64,000 nucleotides of DNA from Hydrangea macrophylla (lineage: Eukaryota > Streptophyta > Magnoliopsida > Cornales > Hydrangeaceae), in contig CM066995.1 in the NCBI GenBank assembly GCA_033977485.1, forward strand, positions 52,017,162 to 52,081,161, in the 5' to 3' direction. A program made the translations under genes and the position numbers. The notes under the pieces are model-generated. The model worked only from the letters and a program-made list of their open reading frames with translations. It was not told where the DNA came from and made no database searches. This document shows positions 45,576 to 57,310 of this stretch, in pieces (within the stretch, counting starts at the first letter, position 1; every line of letters starts with the position of its first letter).

Positions 45576-48029
45576 CTTTTGAGCATGACATTTTTGTGTG
45601 TGTGTGTGTGTGTGTGATCAGGATATTTGGTTTGGTTGGAAATATTGGTGAAAAGGACATTAACTACCCAATACAGCTGGAATGAAAATTAGAAACAAGG
45701 AAAATTGGTTGTTGAGCTCTCAATCCTAACAATGGATCAATGGATTCATATCTTGACAAATATTAAGGTCTGTTCTCTCTTAGAGGCTGGTTGTTATTGC
45801 ATTTAGGGGCTGGAAAAAACAGTTTTGGGAGCCAAAAGCAGTTCATCAATGTTTTGTTTCCCAAACTGTGATGGCCAAACGCAGTTCTAAGGAGAGCAAA
45901 ATTGAAGAGATTGATAAGCCGGTAAGGGCTTGCTTATTCACGACTTGTTTGTGTTTGACTACTCCACATGTGACAAAATTACATAGTTACCCCTATTCTT
46001 TTCTCTTTATTACGTATCATGTCCTAATAATTCCAAAATTTTCATCCCATTCCATGCACCATTCTGCCTAAGTTCAGCCATTAAAAGTGAACACAAATCT
46101 ATTATACATATCTAAAAGCCAAGGCCAAAAGTTGTTTCTAAGCTATGCCATGGAATCTAGGTGGCTTCCTCTACTTTCAGCATTAATCCTAGGTGTCTTT
46201 CATCCCATTTTCCTTTATACTTGCGTGAACTTTTTCATCGCCTCCCCTCTTCATCCATACGACTTATCGCCGCCGCTTCCTCCTCTTCTGCACCATTGAT
46301 TGACAACGATGCCTCCTCTCCTTTGGAGCATCGTAAACGAAAACGACGCCTCCTCTCCTACATCGACGCCTCCTTTCCTATCTCAGATGCATCCATATGT
46401 CTCATTGCCTCCCTCTCTCTCTCTCTCTCTGTGCCGAATTGCCCCATCTTTTGATTGCTCAACTCGTGGTAAGATTTCTCTTCCTTTGTCTTTCACCTTT
46501 TGCTCCCTATCCAATAGATAGGATTATATCAAGTGATCGAGGGTTTTAAATCTGTGATTTAGGTATTTGTTTCTTGCGTGTATTCAATTTACTGAAGACC
46601 ATCACTTCTAGAAAATTTGAAAACCTGCAATTGGAGCTTCCAGGTAATATTTTCCGACTTCATCTTGAGAAAGGCTTTGAGAATTGAATTTAGTGTTCTA
46701 GCATATTGTATTGTTAGTCTGTTTGTTTTTTGGCGTTTTTCTGTTTGCTATTGGATCTGTATTAGAGTGTCATCCCTTTTTTGGTTCAAAATTGTGAAAA
46801 TTAGATTTTCTGTGTTGAATTTATGATGGTGGTAGCGAAATTCATCTCTCAGAACCACCAGTGTGAAATATTGTTGGTTAGCTATGAAAACAAGCCACAT
46901 GTTTAGGCCGTATAAACATTGGACATTGGCTTTTAATTTTTCAATGCATGTGAGTGTGAACCTTTTACGTTTAAGTAAACTTAAGACTACTTGTATAGAA
47001 TTCTAATGGCAAATGGGTCCACAGATCATTAAATCAATTAAGACTATAGAGTAGAAAAACTTCATCAGAAATGCCATATAAACAAATGGGCGGATTTGCT
47101 CTCATCCCCTTAACCCAGGAAAATGGTGCATGTCGACCACATTCTAGAAGATTAGTTATATAGTTCTATGTTTTAAACTTATTGCAGTTCATTAACTTCA
47201 TTTTCTAATGGATTGAAAAAACTATTTATTCCTGTCCCATCCATTGTGTAAATTTTGGTGCTTGGCCATGTGTGAGTTACACATATTTCATCTTCTGTGA
47301 AAAACAGCAGTTCATATATAATCTACCTACTAGACTTGGAAAGTGTATCAACTCAGGAGCTTATGCCGAGAAAAAAGTTCGTTTTGCTATGAGCCTATGA
47401 TGTCATTCTTCTGTTCGAAGGCTCTGCCTCAACCTATGCCTTCACATGCTTCTTCATTACCTTCCTTTTCACTAGGCATATGGACATTCATCATTCCAGG
47501 ACTGCAAGAGGGCATCTGAAGAGGCAGTGGTTTTAATTGTGAAAAACTTGCAGCTACTTCCTTTTTTTTTGGTTTAGATATGTACTAGGAGAGTGACTTG
47601 ATTCAACTTGAAAGTGTTGCTGGAAAAGGGAGTCGGTCAATAAGATTACTTGATGAATTGATGATGTGAGACTTTACATGTTGGATTCCAATTTGATTGA
47701 GGATTTCGCCCTTGTAGAACTAACTGAGGATTTGTTTTATTATGCTTCTATTTTCCCCTCAATTTTGTGTTAAAAAGATGTGACTAATCTTTGTGTAAAC
47801 GTGATTGGAATTTACACGTGTACCCTTGAATTTGCAACTTTTGCAAATCAGTGCTTGAAAGTTTCAGTTGTAAATTATTTTCATTTGTACCTGACTACAC
47901 TTCAGTTATGTAAGCAGGGCAATTAGTATAGTGCCCACTCTTCAAAATTAGAAGAAATCATATTGAATTGGGATGTTTCCATGGCTTCTGATATTTTGTT
48001 CCTTCTTTGCCCTGAGCGTTTGTAGTTGG
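45576..48029. other. spacer without a supported gene
   Basis: A (GT)n run lies at 45596-45616 and a (CT)n run near 46410-46430. Short serine/leucine-rich frames around 46160-46520 derive from pyrimidine-rich DNA and show no domain. Otherwise the sequence is AT-rich and featureless to me. Confidence 0.55.
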
Positions 48030-48200
48030 GGATTGCTTCTTTGATTCACCATTGTTCACCCCGACCTTCACTGGGTGACATGTGTCTCATTCCAGTAATT
48101 ATGTCGATAGTACAAGGGCAAAATGAGAATAAAATGGGATACATGTCACCCAGTGAAGACCTAGGTGAGCAATAGTGAATTAAAAAAGGGTGAGCAAAAA
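48030..48200. mobile_element. fold-back MITE of about 170 bp
   Basis: The left arm TTCACCATTGTTCACC with CTTCACTGGGTGACATGT pairs with the right arm, which in reverse reads TTCACTATTGCTCACC and CTTCACTGGGTGACATGT. The hairpin arms are at least 45 bp. Outer limits are approximate. Confidence 0.75.
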
Positions 48201-48477
48201 TACTCTATTTTTTGTCCGGTGTCTCTTTACTTAATGCATCTCAATTATGGTCATGCAGAAGAATAAGTTTTTCAGGATGTCATGATGGCTCTTGTCCATG
48301 GTTATGGGTCACGGTGGTTACAATTTTTTGTCATGATGGTTATAATATTGTCATCAGTTACAGTTTTTTTTTTTTTGTCATGTTACCACTTTTTTCATTT
48401 TTTTTTCTTTTTAAAATCGTAAATCGGGTAGTATTTAATGCTCCCTTCTTGCGTGGCGACTTATGAAGTACATGAAG

Positions 48478-48910
48478 ATAGATAGAAGGCACTAAGCGCT
48501 GAATCTCCATAAAGTACAGGATCTCGAGGCGAGCACGGGACAAGTCGACCAACCCTAACACATGAATCTGGTGCCAAAGATCTAACTCGACGGTAGCAAT
48601 TGCACGCTGCCCAACAGTGGTGAAGTAAAGTATCGCAGAAGCCGGTACTATCGCTCCCACAGTAACCCAATGCCCTCCAAAAGCGTCGGGTACAAAAAGA
48701 GGCTGAGCTGGATCCATACCTGAAAAAAGTACTAACTTAAATCAGGAAAGAGATAATTTTAGGCGTTTGGGGTTCTGAGTCTATCCTCCCTGTCATAAGG
48801 GTGCAAAGCTTAAGCTAACAGATCGTGGAATCGGGTCAAAACTGGTAAACCCTAACCTGGCTAAACTATCTTGAGATAAATAATAACCTGGCTCTGATAC
48901 CACTAAATCC
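48478..48910 (-). pseudogene. second internal fragment of F: primer site and extra-ORF start
   Basis: The primer site GCTCTGATACCA (48891-48902, minus-strand TGGTATCAGAGC) is intact here. The ORF starting at 48717 reads MDPAQPLFVPDAFGGHWVTV and matches the frame at 56508-57114, without the one-base insertion found there. A 36-bp deletion and then the break at 48478 end the similarity; the open frame reads on into unrelated DNA to 48358. Confidence 0.85.
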
Positions 48911-49569
48911 TGTCACGCCCCGACGTAGCATAAATAAGGAAAGCGTTTAATTTCCTTTATGGACCCGTAGATCGCGACAGTTTGAAGGATCGATTCCGTC
49001 TCAAACGTCGAACAACAATAAACAATAATCAGAGTAGAGCAAACAAAGCTTACAAATATTTTTCTAACTTAATAAATATTATAACACGGGTCATCTAAAG
49101 GCACAGACAGCCTTAAATTAAAACAATAACTTAGTGTCTATTACAGTCATCCTTATTACAAAGCAGTCTAAAACTTAAAGCACATAACGGAAAATTTCTC
49201 TTTCCAGCAGTTGTCTCAATTCGCATAGTCATAAGATTTCTCCTGGTTATAACCTGAAAAGCCTGAACACGAATGTCCAGGACACATCAACGTCGTCAGC
49301 TTCAAGAAGCTGGTGAGTATTAAAAACATGACTTTGAATGTAAAACATACCCCTTTACAAATTTTCCCTTTTTATGTTGGTAAATCAATGGTTAAATCAT
49401 GGAAAGAATTCAATTACAAAAGTAACAGGAAATATATTTAAAAGTCGTTCATTCATTAAAACATATGACCATATATGAGACGATGCACCACACTCATCTT
49501 ACCGACTCTTTTCTCTCGACAAACACAACAACCCACTATCTCACACCAGTATCTTTGAAATACTCCGAT

Positions 49570-49915
49570 AGCCACACTTTAGCACAGGGGAGCCAGGGAA
49601 TGTCCAGTTTGCCTCACACTTTAGTCCGGGGTACCAGGGAGTGTCCAATGCCTCACACTTTGAATACCTAAACCACCATGCAAATACCGGAGGAACCCTC
49701 ACGTAGTATCCAGACTAGGGTATTAGGGAGTGTCCGTAGGCCACACTTTAGCACTTCTATGGGTGCCAGGGAATGTCCAAGTTCGGCTTCACACACTTTG
49801 ACACTACCATGGTCGTCAGGGAGTGTCCAGTTTTGCCACCGTCGCATTTCAAAGACACTCTCACCGCAATCTCAACATGTCACACTTTGGTACACAACAA
49901 CCAGGGAGTGTCCAC
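49570..49915. repeat. minisatellite-like repeats in element F LTR
   Basis: CACACTTTAGCAC followed by a CAGGGA(A/G)TGTCCA box recurs about seven times at irregular 40-60-bp intervals. The same block is at about 57970-58315 in the other LTR. Confidence 0.85.
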
Positions 49916-50223
49916 AACACAATCTCAATCTCATACTCTTTTTCACACTGACCATTACTCTTTTTCACACTGACTGACACCCACATGTATGTACAACTGA
50001 CTCCACATGTATGTCATGAACCTTAAATATAAAGGAATTTAATGAATTAAAGAAACACGTACGTACGGGGATTGATGGGTCACCATTCATTATTTTAATC
50101 ATCTACACATAATCAAATAGGATTCTGCTTAAATAAATTATCCAAACAGAGCTTTAATAGTTCATAAAATACCACCCAAACAGTTCCTTAACACAAAATA
50201 AGCAAGAACTAGAAACTGCCAGA

Positions 50224-50417
50224 AGTCGCGCGCGCGGGCCGCTCGCGCGACCTGCCCATTTTTCTTTTTATTTAAAAACCTTTTCTTCTTACCTGAAATC
50301 GGCCACCTCGCGCCCGCGGGTCGCTCGCGCGAAAGCTCTCTCGCGCGACCTGCCCATTTTTCATTTTCTATATAAAAACTTTTTTGTCTGCCTGAAACCA
50401 CACGGCTCGCTCGCGTG
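50224..50417. repeat. TCGCGCGA dyad cluster, left LTR of F
   Basis: TCGCGCG-type palindromes lie near 50226, 50243, 50325, 50341 and (as TCGCGTGA) 50410, in an otherwise AT-rich LTR. Confidence 0.85.
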
Positions 50418-51717
50418 AGATGAAGCAGAGGTTTCATCTTCTTCGTCAGAACTGCTCTGTTTCAGATTTCAGGGTCTAAATTTACCCATTTTCAATTCCA
50501 AAAATTACTGGGCCTTATTATATATGAATCTCTTCGTTTTTCAATGAGGATTAAGAATCCATAACTAATTTTACATGAATCAGTCTATAACTCAAGAATT
50601 TTATGAAAAACTAAAAGATCACAAAACTAATTTTCTTATATACTTTTTCCTATGAACAAATTGGTTTCTAAAACTTTGGGTATAGCATATACGACAAGTA
50701 ATCTATCATTTTTATCCATACAAACTGATTTTGGTTGAGTTTTGTAAACCATGATTTTTCAAGCTATGATCACTAACGTAAAATTTCCATGGAGGTTTTA
50801 CATACTAAGCTACACACACAGAAATTAAGCATATAATTACATTCTTAGTGAGTTAATAATACTCACTTTGATATAGATAGAAGGAATTGGTTGAGAAAGA
50901 ATAGAAATATAAGAAATTCCAAACCCAAGCTTTCAAGTTATGGAGGATGAAGTTCTTCTTCTCTCTAAAATTCCTGTCTATATGAAGCTCTCTCTAACTC
51001 TCTGTGTTTTGAACTTGTGCAGAATGAGGATGTGTGTGTGTGAAAGTGTATATATAGAGAGAGCCCAAGAGATGAAATTGGAGGCCAAGTCTTGTGAGCC
51101 TTACTCAACAAATCCTGATTTGATTATCAATTATCCATGCTGGAGAATATACACAGATGCATACATACGTGAATACACTCTCAAAATTTTAAGAGGCAAC
51201 CTAGGCTAATAGGGGTCAAAGTAATGTTGTTTGGCAAAACAAGCTTATGGCACAACAATTACACATACAATGAAGCGTCATCCAAACAAGGCCCTAACAA
51301 ATCATTGCTTGCCTTAAATGGAAATAAAGTATATGTCATGTCCACTTTACGCCACTTCCAAAATCTGTGGAAGTTCAACAAGGCACGGACAATTTTCGAA
51401 CATAAACTGGTATTTTCGTGGCGTGGTGGTCACCACAAAAATATAGAAAATTCATTTTAACGTAGGAAATGATTTCCTGGTTTCATAAAAATACTGATTG
51501 AGTTAAAAGAAAATATTTCCACCTTTTTGAAATACAGTTTTGAAATTTAACACAGGTATTGCTAAATTTTATAAAATCGCAATTTGACCCCAACCAAATT
51601 TCTTAACTTGCAATAATTCAAGGAATAAAATTTAGAATATGAGAAATGTAATTAAATAAAGTAGTCAATACAAATTAAATATGGAAATGCAAATAAATGA
51701 AAATGCAGGTTATTACA

Positions 51718-51735
51718 CCCTTCCTCCCTTAAACA
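51718..51735 (-). other. element F polypurine tract
   Basis: On the minus strand TTTAAGGGAGGAAGGG directly precedes the 3' LTR. Confidence 0.85.
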
Positions 51736-51777
51736 TGATTTCGTCCCCGAAATCAAGACTAACTAGTCCTGAAATAA

Positions 51778-53139
51778 CTACGGGTACTTCTTCCTCATAT
51801 CAGCTTCAACTTCCCACGAGGCTTCGTTCTCGTCATGGTGATTCCACTGAATCTTCACCAACGGGATATTTTTATTCCTCAGCTTCTTGATACTCTGATC
51901 TAGAATCTTCACGGGCCTTTCTTTGTAAGGAACGATATGACTCGTCTCAATATCGTCATAACTAACCACGTGCGAGGGGTCTCGTATGTACTTCCTCAGC
52001 ATACTCACATGAAATACATTGTGAACCCCAGACATCTTCGGTGGTAGCGCCAGTCGATAAGCCACTCTTCCGACACGTTCCAAAATCTTGAACGGTCCGA
52101 TGAAACGCGGACCTAATTTCCCTCTCTTGAGACCAAAACGTACGACTCCTCGGGTCGGTGAAACCTTAAGAAGTACGTGATCTCCAACACCTAATTCCAA
52201 ATCCTTCCGGCGTCGATCAGCATAACTCTTATACCGGCTCTGAGCGGTTCTCATCCTTTCCTTGACTAAGGAAATCTTCTCGTTGGTTTCTTTAACCAAA
52301 TCTGGTCCCAATAACTCTGTGTCCCCAACTTCTGCCCAATACAATGGAGAACGACATGGTCGTCCGTACAATGCTTCGAACGGAGCCATCCCGATACTCG
52401 TGTGATAACTATTGTTATAGGCAAATTCAACCAATGGCAAGTGTGTCTCCCAAGATTCTTCAAAATCGATAACATAAGCCCTAAGCATATCCTCCATGAT
52501 CTGATTAACACGCTCAGTTTGCCCAACTGTCTGAGGGTGAAAAGCAGTACTCATCTTGAGCGAGGTTTCCATAGCTTCTTGCAGACTTTCCCAAAATCCA
52601 GAAGTAAAACGTGCATCACGGTCTGACACAATCGACACAGGTGCATTGTGAAGTCGCACAACTTGTTGTATGTACATTTGGCTCATCTTTTCCACCGGGT
52701 ATGTCATACTGTAAGCAATGAAATGAGCGAATTTCGTCAATCGATCCACGATTACCCAAATAGCGTCATGATTCTGCTGTGATCGAGGCAATCCTACTAC
52801 AAAATCCATCGTAATGTGCTCCCACTTCCAACCAGGAATAGGTAGTGGTTGCAACAATCCTCACGGTCTCTGAGGTTTGGCCTTGACTTCCTGACACGTC
52901 AAACACTTGGATACAAATTCAGCCACATCCTTCTTCATACCTTCCCACCAGAAATTTCTTTTCAAATCCTTATACATCTTGGTTCCTCCCGGGTGAACTG
53001 TATATCTTGACTTATGTGCTTCTTCCAGAATATCCTTCCTTATCTCTTCATCACCTGGCACACATAATCTATTTTTGCATCGATATCCTCCATCGATTCC
53101 CACTTTCCATTCTGTCGGGTCTTTCTCTGACATCTTCAT
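51778..53139 (-). pseudogene. element F integrase with chromodomain-like tail
   Basis: The zinc-binding part (52861-53139) has VHPGGTKMYKDL and KCLTCQEVKAKP. The core (51778-52857) has D in TMDFVVGLPRS, D in VSDRDARFTS and E in QTVGQTERVNQ. GPRFIGPFKILERVGRVAYR is the GPY/F region, and LRNKNIPLVKIQW with ASWEVEADMRKKYP is the chromodomain-like tail. One nonsense codon (TGA at 52858-52860) splits it; the frame is otherwise continuous. Integrase would insert the cDNA into the genome. The stop at 51778 follows KKYP, where related elements often have a few more residues. Confidence 0.93.
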
Positions 53140-53202
53140 GAACCATGTCTGAAACTTCTCATCTTCTTTCTGAGCTCCAATAATGCGGTCGATAAGAACA
53201 GG

Positions 53203-54810
53203 CTATAGGATAAGACATCCAAAAAGTTGTCCTCCTTCTTCAGCACTCTGTACATCGAACTCCGCCAATATCTCCAATGCTTGCCACTCTCTAACCATTA
53301 AGGAGGTGATTGTCTCCCGAGTCTGTCGACTCAAAGCATCGGCGGCCACATTAGCTTTACCAGGGTGGTATTCTAATGTGAAATCATAATCTTTGACCAG
53401 CTCCATCCATCTGCGTTGCCTCATGTTCAACTCTTTCTGTGTGAACAAGTATTTCAGGCTCTTGTGATCGGAGAATAAATCAAACTTCTCACCGTAGAGA
53501 TAATGTCTCTAAATCTTGAGTGCAAATACTACAGCCGCTAACTCCAAATCATGAATGGGATAGTTCAACTCATTCGGCTTCAACTGTCTAGATCCATAGG
53601 CGATAACTCTACCATCTTGCATAAGTACACACCCTAATCCTTGATATGACGCGTCACTAAAGATAGTGAACTTCTCATCAGGCTTGGGTATTGCCAGTAC
53701 CGGTGCGGTAGTGAGTCTCTCTTTCAACTCTAGAAAGGCACGCTCATGCTTCTCTGTCCACTCAAACTTCAAATTCTTCTTCGTCAACTCAGTCAAAGGT
53801 GCAACTATTTTAGTGAATCCCTCAACAAATCTTCTGTAATAGCCGGCGAGCCCCAGAAAACTCCTAACCTCTGTAGGGTTGCTCGGCCTAACCCAGTTTG
53901 ACACAGCATCTGTCTTGGACGAATCCACAGAAATTCCTTGAGATGACACCTTGTGTCCCAAAAATTTAACTTCTTGTAGCCAGAACTCACACTTATTGAA
54001 TTTGGCATACAACTGGTGATCTTTGAGCGTCTGCATCACAATCCGTAGATGTTGTTCGTGTTCTTCTCCTGACTTAGAATAGATCAAAATATCATCTATG
54101 AAGACGATGACAAACTGATCCAAATAAGGCTTGAACACTCTGTTCATCAGATCCATAAACACTGCCGGGGCATTCGTCATTCCAAACGGCATCACCAAAA
54201 ATTCATAATGACCATATCGGGTTCTGAACGCAGTCTTAGGTATAGCTTCCTTCCGTACCCTCAATTGATGATATCCCGACCTTAGGTCTATCTTGGAAAA
54301 TGTCGTAGCTCCTTGTAGTTGATCAAATAAGTCGTCAATCCGCGGTAAGGGATACTTGTTCTTGATAGTTACATGGTTCAGTTCTCTGTAGTCGATACAC
54401 AACCTGAGCGTTCCGTCCTTCTTCTTCACAAATAACACCGGTGCTCCCCAAGGCGATGTACTTGGACGTACAAAACCTAGGTTCTCGAGCTCTTGAACTT
54501 GTTCCTTTAATTCAAATAGCTCTGTAGGGGCCATTCTGTAGGGAACCTTAGTGATCGGTACGGTACCTAGTATAAGCTCAATACAGAACTCTATACTTCT
54601 CTCGGGCGGCAAACCAGAAATGTCTTGAAATACTTCTTCGAAGTCCTTGACTATAGGTATAGACGACACTGTCATCTCTGTACTGACGACTTCGATGTTT
54701 GCCAAACATCTGGTGAGGAACATATCTCCTGAAGGGTTACACTGAAAATCAAAGGGTTGATTCTCATTGTCGGAGAATGTAATTCTCTTCCTCGCACAAT
54801 CCAACTTCAC
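53203..54810 (-). pseudogene. element F reverse transcriptase-RNase H
   Basis: RT blocks are [50 protein letters not shown] and the catalytic [15 protein letters not shown]. RNase H includes [29 protein letters not shown] and the [15 protein letters not shown] tether. A TAG at 53509-53511 falls where the family has a tryptophan, and another TAG lies at 53203-53205. No frameshift is present. All catalytic carboxylates I can locate are retained. Confidence 0.94.
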
Positions 54811-55140
54811 TTAATTCTGAGAGAGCCAATCCATTCCTAGGATTATGTTGAACTCCTTCATCGATAGAACAATCAACCTTGCAGGGATTTCACGGTCTCC
54901 TAACCGTAAAGGACAATCCTTGCACACGTGTCCAAATCTGACTGCAGCTCCTAATGGCGAAGTAGCCCTCAAAGCTTTCTCTAAACGATGAGGTAAGATA
55001 CCCAATCTCTGAATTGTATTAACAGATATGAACGAAAGAGTAGCACCCGTATCAAATAACACTTTAACATGGGAGTTAAACAAAGTCAATGTACCTTCCA
55101 CTGCTTGCTGTTCAGGTTGAGCTTCTCCATAATCTCCTTC
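54811..55140 (-). pseudogene. element F aspartic protease
   Basis: The catalytic motif is VLFDTGATLSFIS, and the second conserved block is FNIILGMDWLSQN. The retroelement protease would cut the polyprotein. TAA codons at 54811-54813 and 55141-55143 bound the open stretch, in the same frame as gag and RT. Confidence 0.93.
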
Positions 55141-56196
55141 TTAATACACAGTTCCATCATATCCTGCTGCATCAAGGATAACAGCATTCAAGCGAGTCTG
55201 ACCCTGTTGACCATAAGTCACCTGCTTGGGGGCAGTGCAGAACCTACTAATGTGACCTGGTTCACTACAGTTGAAGCAGACTATTCCTTGCTGAGCAGCA
55301 TGCCTTGGTGCCTTACAATCTCGAGTCAGATGACCAGGGTTGCCACAATTGAAGCATTTTTTGCCACTACTTCCTTCTCCTACTCGTGGTTGAGTCGGAT
55401 AGGTAATAGCCTGGGTCTTCTTGCATCCATCAAAATTCCTCTTCTGCCCTTGGGTACGGTTCATTGGTGGTCTATTCCCAAAATTACCCCTTTGAGGTGG
55501 TCGGAATTTGAATTATTTTTGGTTCACTCGAGCATCCTCTTCCAGATCGGTAGCCAAACCAACAAGTCCTTCAAACGATTTATCTAGGTGGCCGAGAGTC
55601 AGGCGGCGAATCTGCGGTGTCAGCCCTTAGTTATACTTATGGATCTTCTTCTCCTCAGAATCAACCATATGAGGGGCAAACCGAGACAGCCTCTCGAACT
55701 GAGTGGTGTACTCTTGTACCGACTTAGTCCCCTGAGTCAAATCCATGAATTCTTTCTCCCTTCTGTGCCTTTCTGTGGCCGGGAAATACTTTTCCAGGAA
55801 TCTTCCTTTGAATGCAGTCCAAGTCATTCCCGTAGCAGTTGTGTTCCCATTAGTGGCTATCACCGAGTCCCACCAATCTGCGGCGGCATCGGGCAATTGA
55901 AATGTAGCCAATCTCCTCTTATCCATCTCGTTGCATTGGACAGCCTCGAACATACGATCCATTTGCCTTAACCATTGTTCGGCCTTCCAAGGTTCTGCGA
56001 TACCCGCAAACTGCTCGGGTCTGAGTACACGGAATCTCTCCAACAGTTTGTCTCCAGTTTGGCGGTCTCGTCGGTTGTCATTCGTATTACTGATTCTTTC
56101 CAAACGTCTGACAAATGCTTCGAACATCCCTGTAGGATCGGCAGCCTTGGGTGCTCCCTCAATCAAATTCTAATTCGTCCTAGGTCTCCCAGCCAT
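55141..56196 (-). pseudogene. element F gag with two zinc knuckles
   Basis: Translation would start at the ATG at 56196. The gag domain includes MFEAFVRRLERISNT, WLRQMDRMFEAVQC and ADWWDSVIA, then TWTAFKGRFLEKYFP. Two CCHC motifs follow: CFNCGNPGHLTRDC and CFNCSEPGHISRFC (55270-55400). In-frame stops at about 56175, 55627 and 55509 interrupt it. Gag binds and packages the element RNA. It is in the same frame as the downstream protease. Confidence 0.93.
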
Positions 56197-56507
56197 TCTA
56201 TGCATGATAGTGATGAAGGGATGAGAAACATGCATGAAGCAGAAATGTAACAAAATTTAAGCGATGCCAACAACATTCAAAAGAGTATATTTTATATATA
56301 TAACTTCTTGTCAAGTTGATACAAAAAGCGTGTATGATCAGATCTGTGCCTACCCTATCTGTGTAGGTTAGGACGCATGCAAGAGTTAATGTTACAAAAA
56401 AAATGGGGTCACTGCCCTATCTGAAAATGCATGTAATTACAATTTGCAAAAAGAGGTAGAGCTAATAGTCAAAAGTAGTCAATATATACAAGGCGATATC
56501 TAAACGG

Positions 56508-57114
56508 TCAGTCATCGCCATAAGTAGCCATCAAAAGGTCAAGTGAGTCAGCCTGATGAAGTCGCTGAACATGGGAGGGGCCTGCCCCAAAATTACAGCT
56601 GTAAGAGGTCAACAATGAAGCAGGTCCAGGGGCATCTGCCTCAGGCAAGGCTGGCTCGAGTGCAAGTGCCTCCTCAAGGTCGACTGCGAAGTCATCCCAA
56701 CCCAAGCCATCCTCCTCAGCGTCCTCGATAATAGGAGCAAGTACAACGTCACTGTCACCGTCATCCTCAACAGCGGGGATGACTGGTGGAGGCATCTCTA
56801 GCTGTGCAAGGTAGGCATGCATAACCTAAACCTCAAGGGGTAGATAGAAGGCATCGTTGTTAACCAAGCGAACCATCTCTATAAGCACTAAGCGCTGAAT
56901 CTCTATAAAGTACAGGATCTCGAGGCGAGCACGGGACAAGTCGACCAGCCCTAACACATGAATCTGGTGCCAAAGATCTAACTCGACGGTAGCAGCTGCA
57001 CGCTGCCCAACGGTGGTGAAGTAAAGTATCGCAGAAGCCGGTACTATCGCTCCCACAGTAATCCAATGCCCTCCAAAAGCGTCGGGGTACAAAAAGAGGC
57101 TGAGCTGGATCCAT
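56508..57114 (-). pseudogene. extra ORF of unknown function 5' of gag in element F
   Basis: About 202 codons lie between the primer site and gag, in a different frame from gag. The N-terminal half (MDPAQPLFVP, GGHWITVGAIVPASAILYFT, VELDLWHQIHVLGLVDLSRA, RLEILYFIEIQRL) is partly hydrophobic. The C-terminal half is strongly acidic (EDDGDSDVVL, IIEDAEEDGLGWDDF). I recognise no domain. One extra G near 57086 shifts the frame after FVP, and a TAG at 56826 interrupts it. The second copy at 48478-48717 lacks the extra G, so the family sequence had this frame open. Confidence 0.7.
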
Positions 57115-57290
57115 ACCTGAAAAAGGTACTAACTTAAATCAGGAAAGAGCTAATCTTAGGCGTTTGGGGTTCTGAGTCTATCCTCCCTGTCGTAACATCG
57201 GGTGCAAAGCTTAAGCTAATAGATCGTGGAATTGGGTCTAAACTGGTAAACCCTAACCTGGCTAAACTATCTTGAGATAAATAATAACCT

Positions 57291-57302
57291 GGCCTGATAC
57301 CA
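57291..57302 (-). other. element F primer-binding site, mutated
   Basis: The sequence reads GGCCTGATACCA on the plus strand, one base shorter than GGCTCTGATACCA at the equivalent place (48890-48902). The deletion lies within the tRNA-Met complementary region. Confidence 0.8.
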
Positions 57303-57310
57303 CTAAATCC

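Larger units (their letters stand above)
48911..51717 (-). repeat. element F left LTR (3' LTR)
   Basis: This 2807-bp copy runs from TGTCACGCCCCGACG (element 3' end) to GGTTATTACA (element 5' end). It has a TATA-like GTATATATAGAG near 51047. It is about 87 bp shorter than the other LTR, largely because it has fewer TCGCGCGA motifs (50226-50417). Confidence 0.95.

Noticed and set aside
45860..45960. Basic frame beginning MMAKRSSKESKIEEID as a possible small protein
   Set aside because: Too short, no conserved domain and followed by low-complexity sequence.
46161..46454. Serine/leucine-rich frames in several overlapping registers
   Set aside because: They arise from pyrimidine-rich low-complexity DNA and no conserved block or gene structure was seen.
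48212..48466. 84-codon plus-strand frame next to element F
   Set aside because: Low complexity with a T-rich run, overlapping the broken junction of F; not supportable as a gene.
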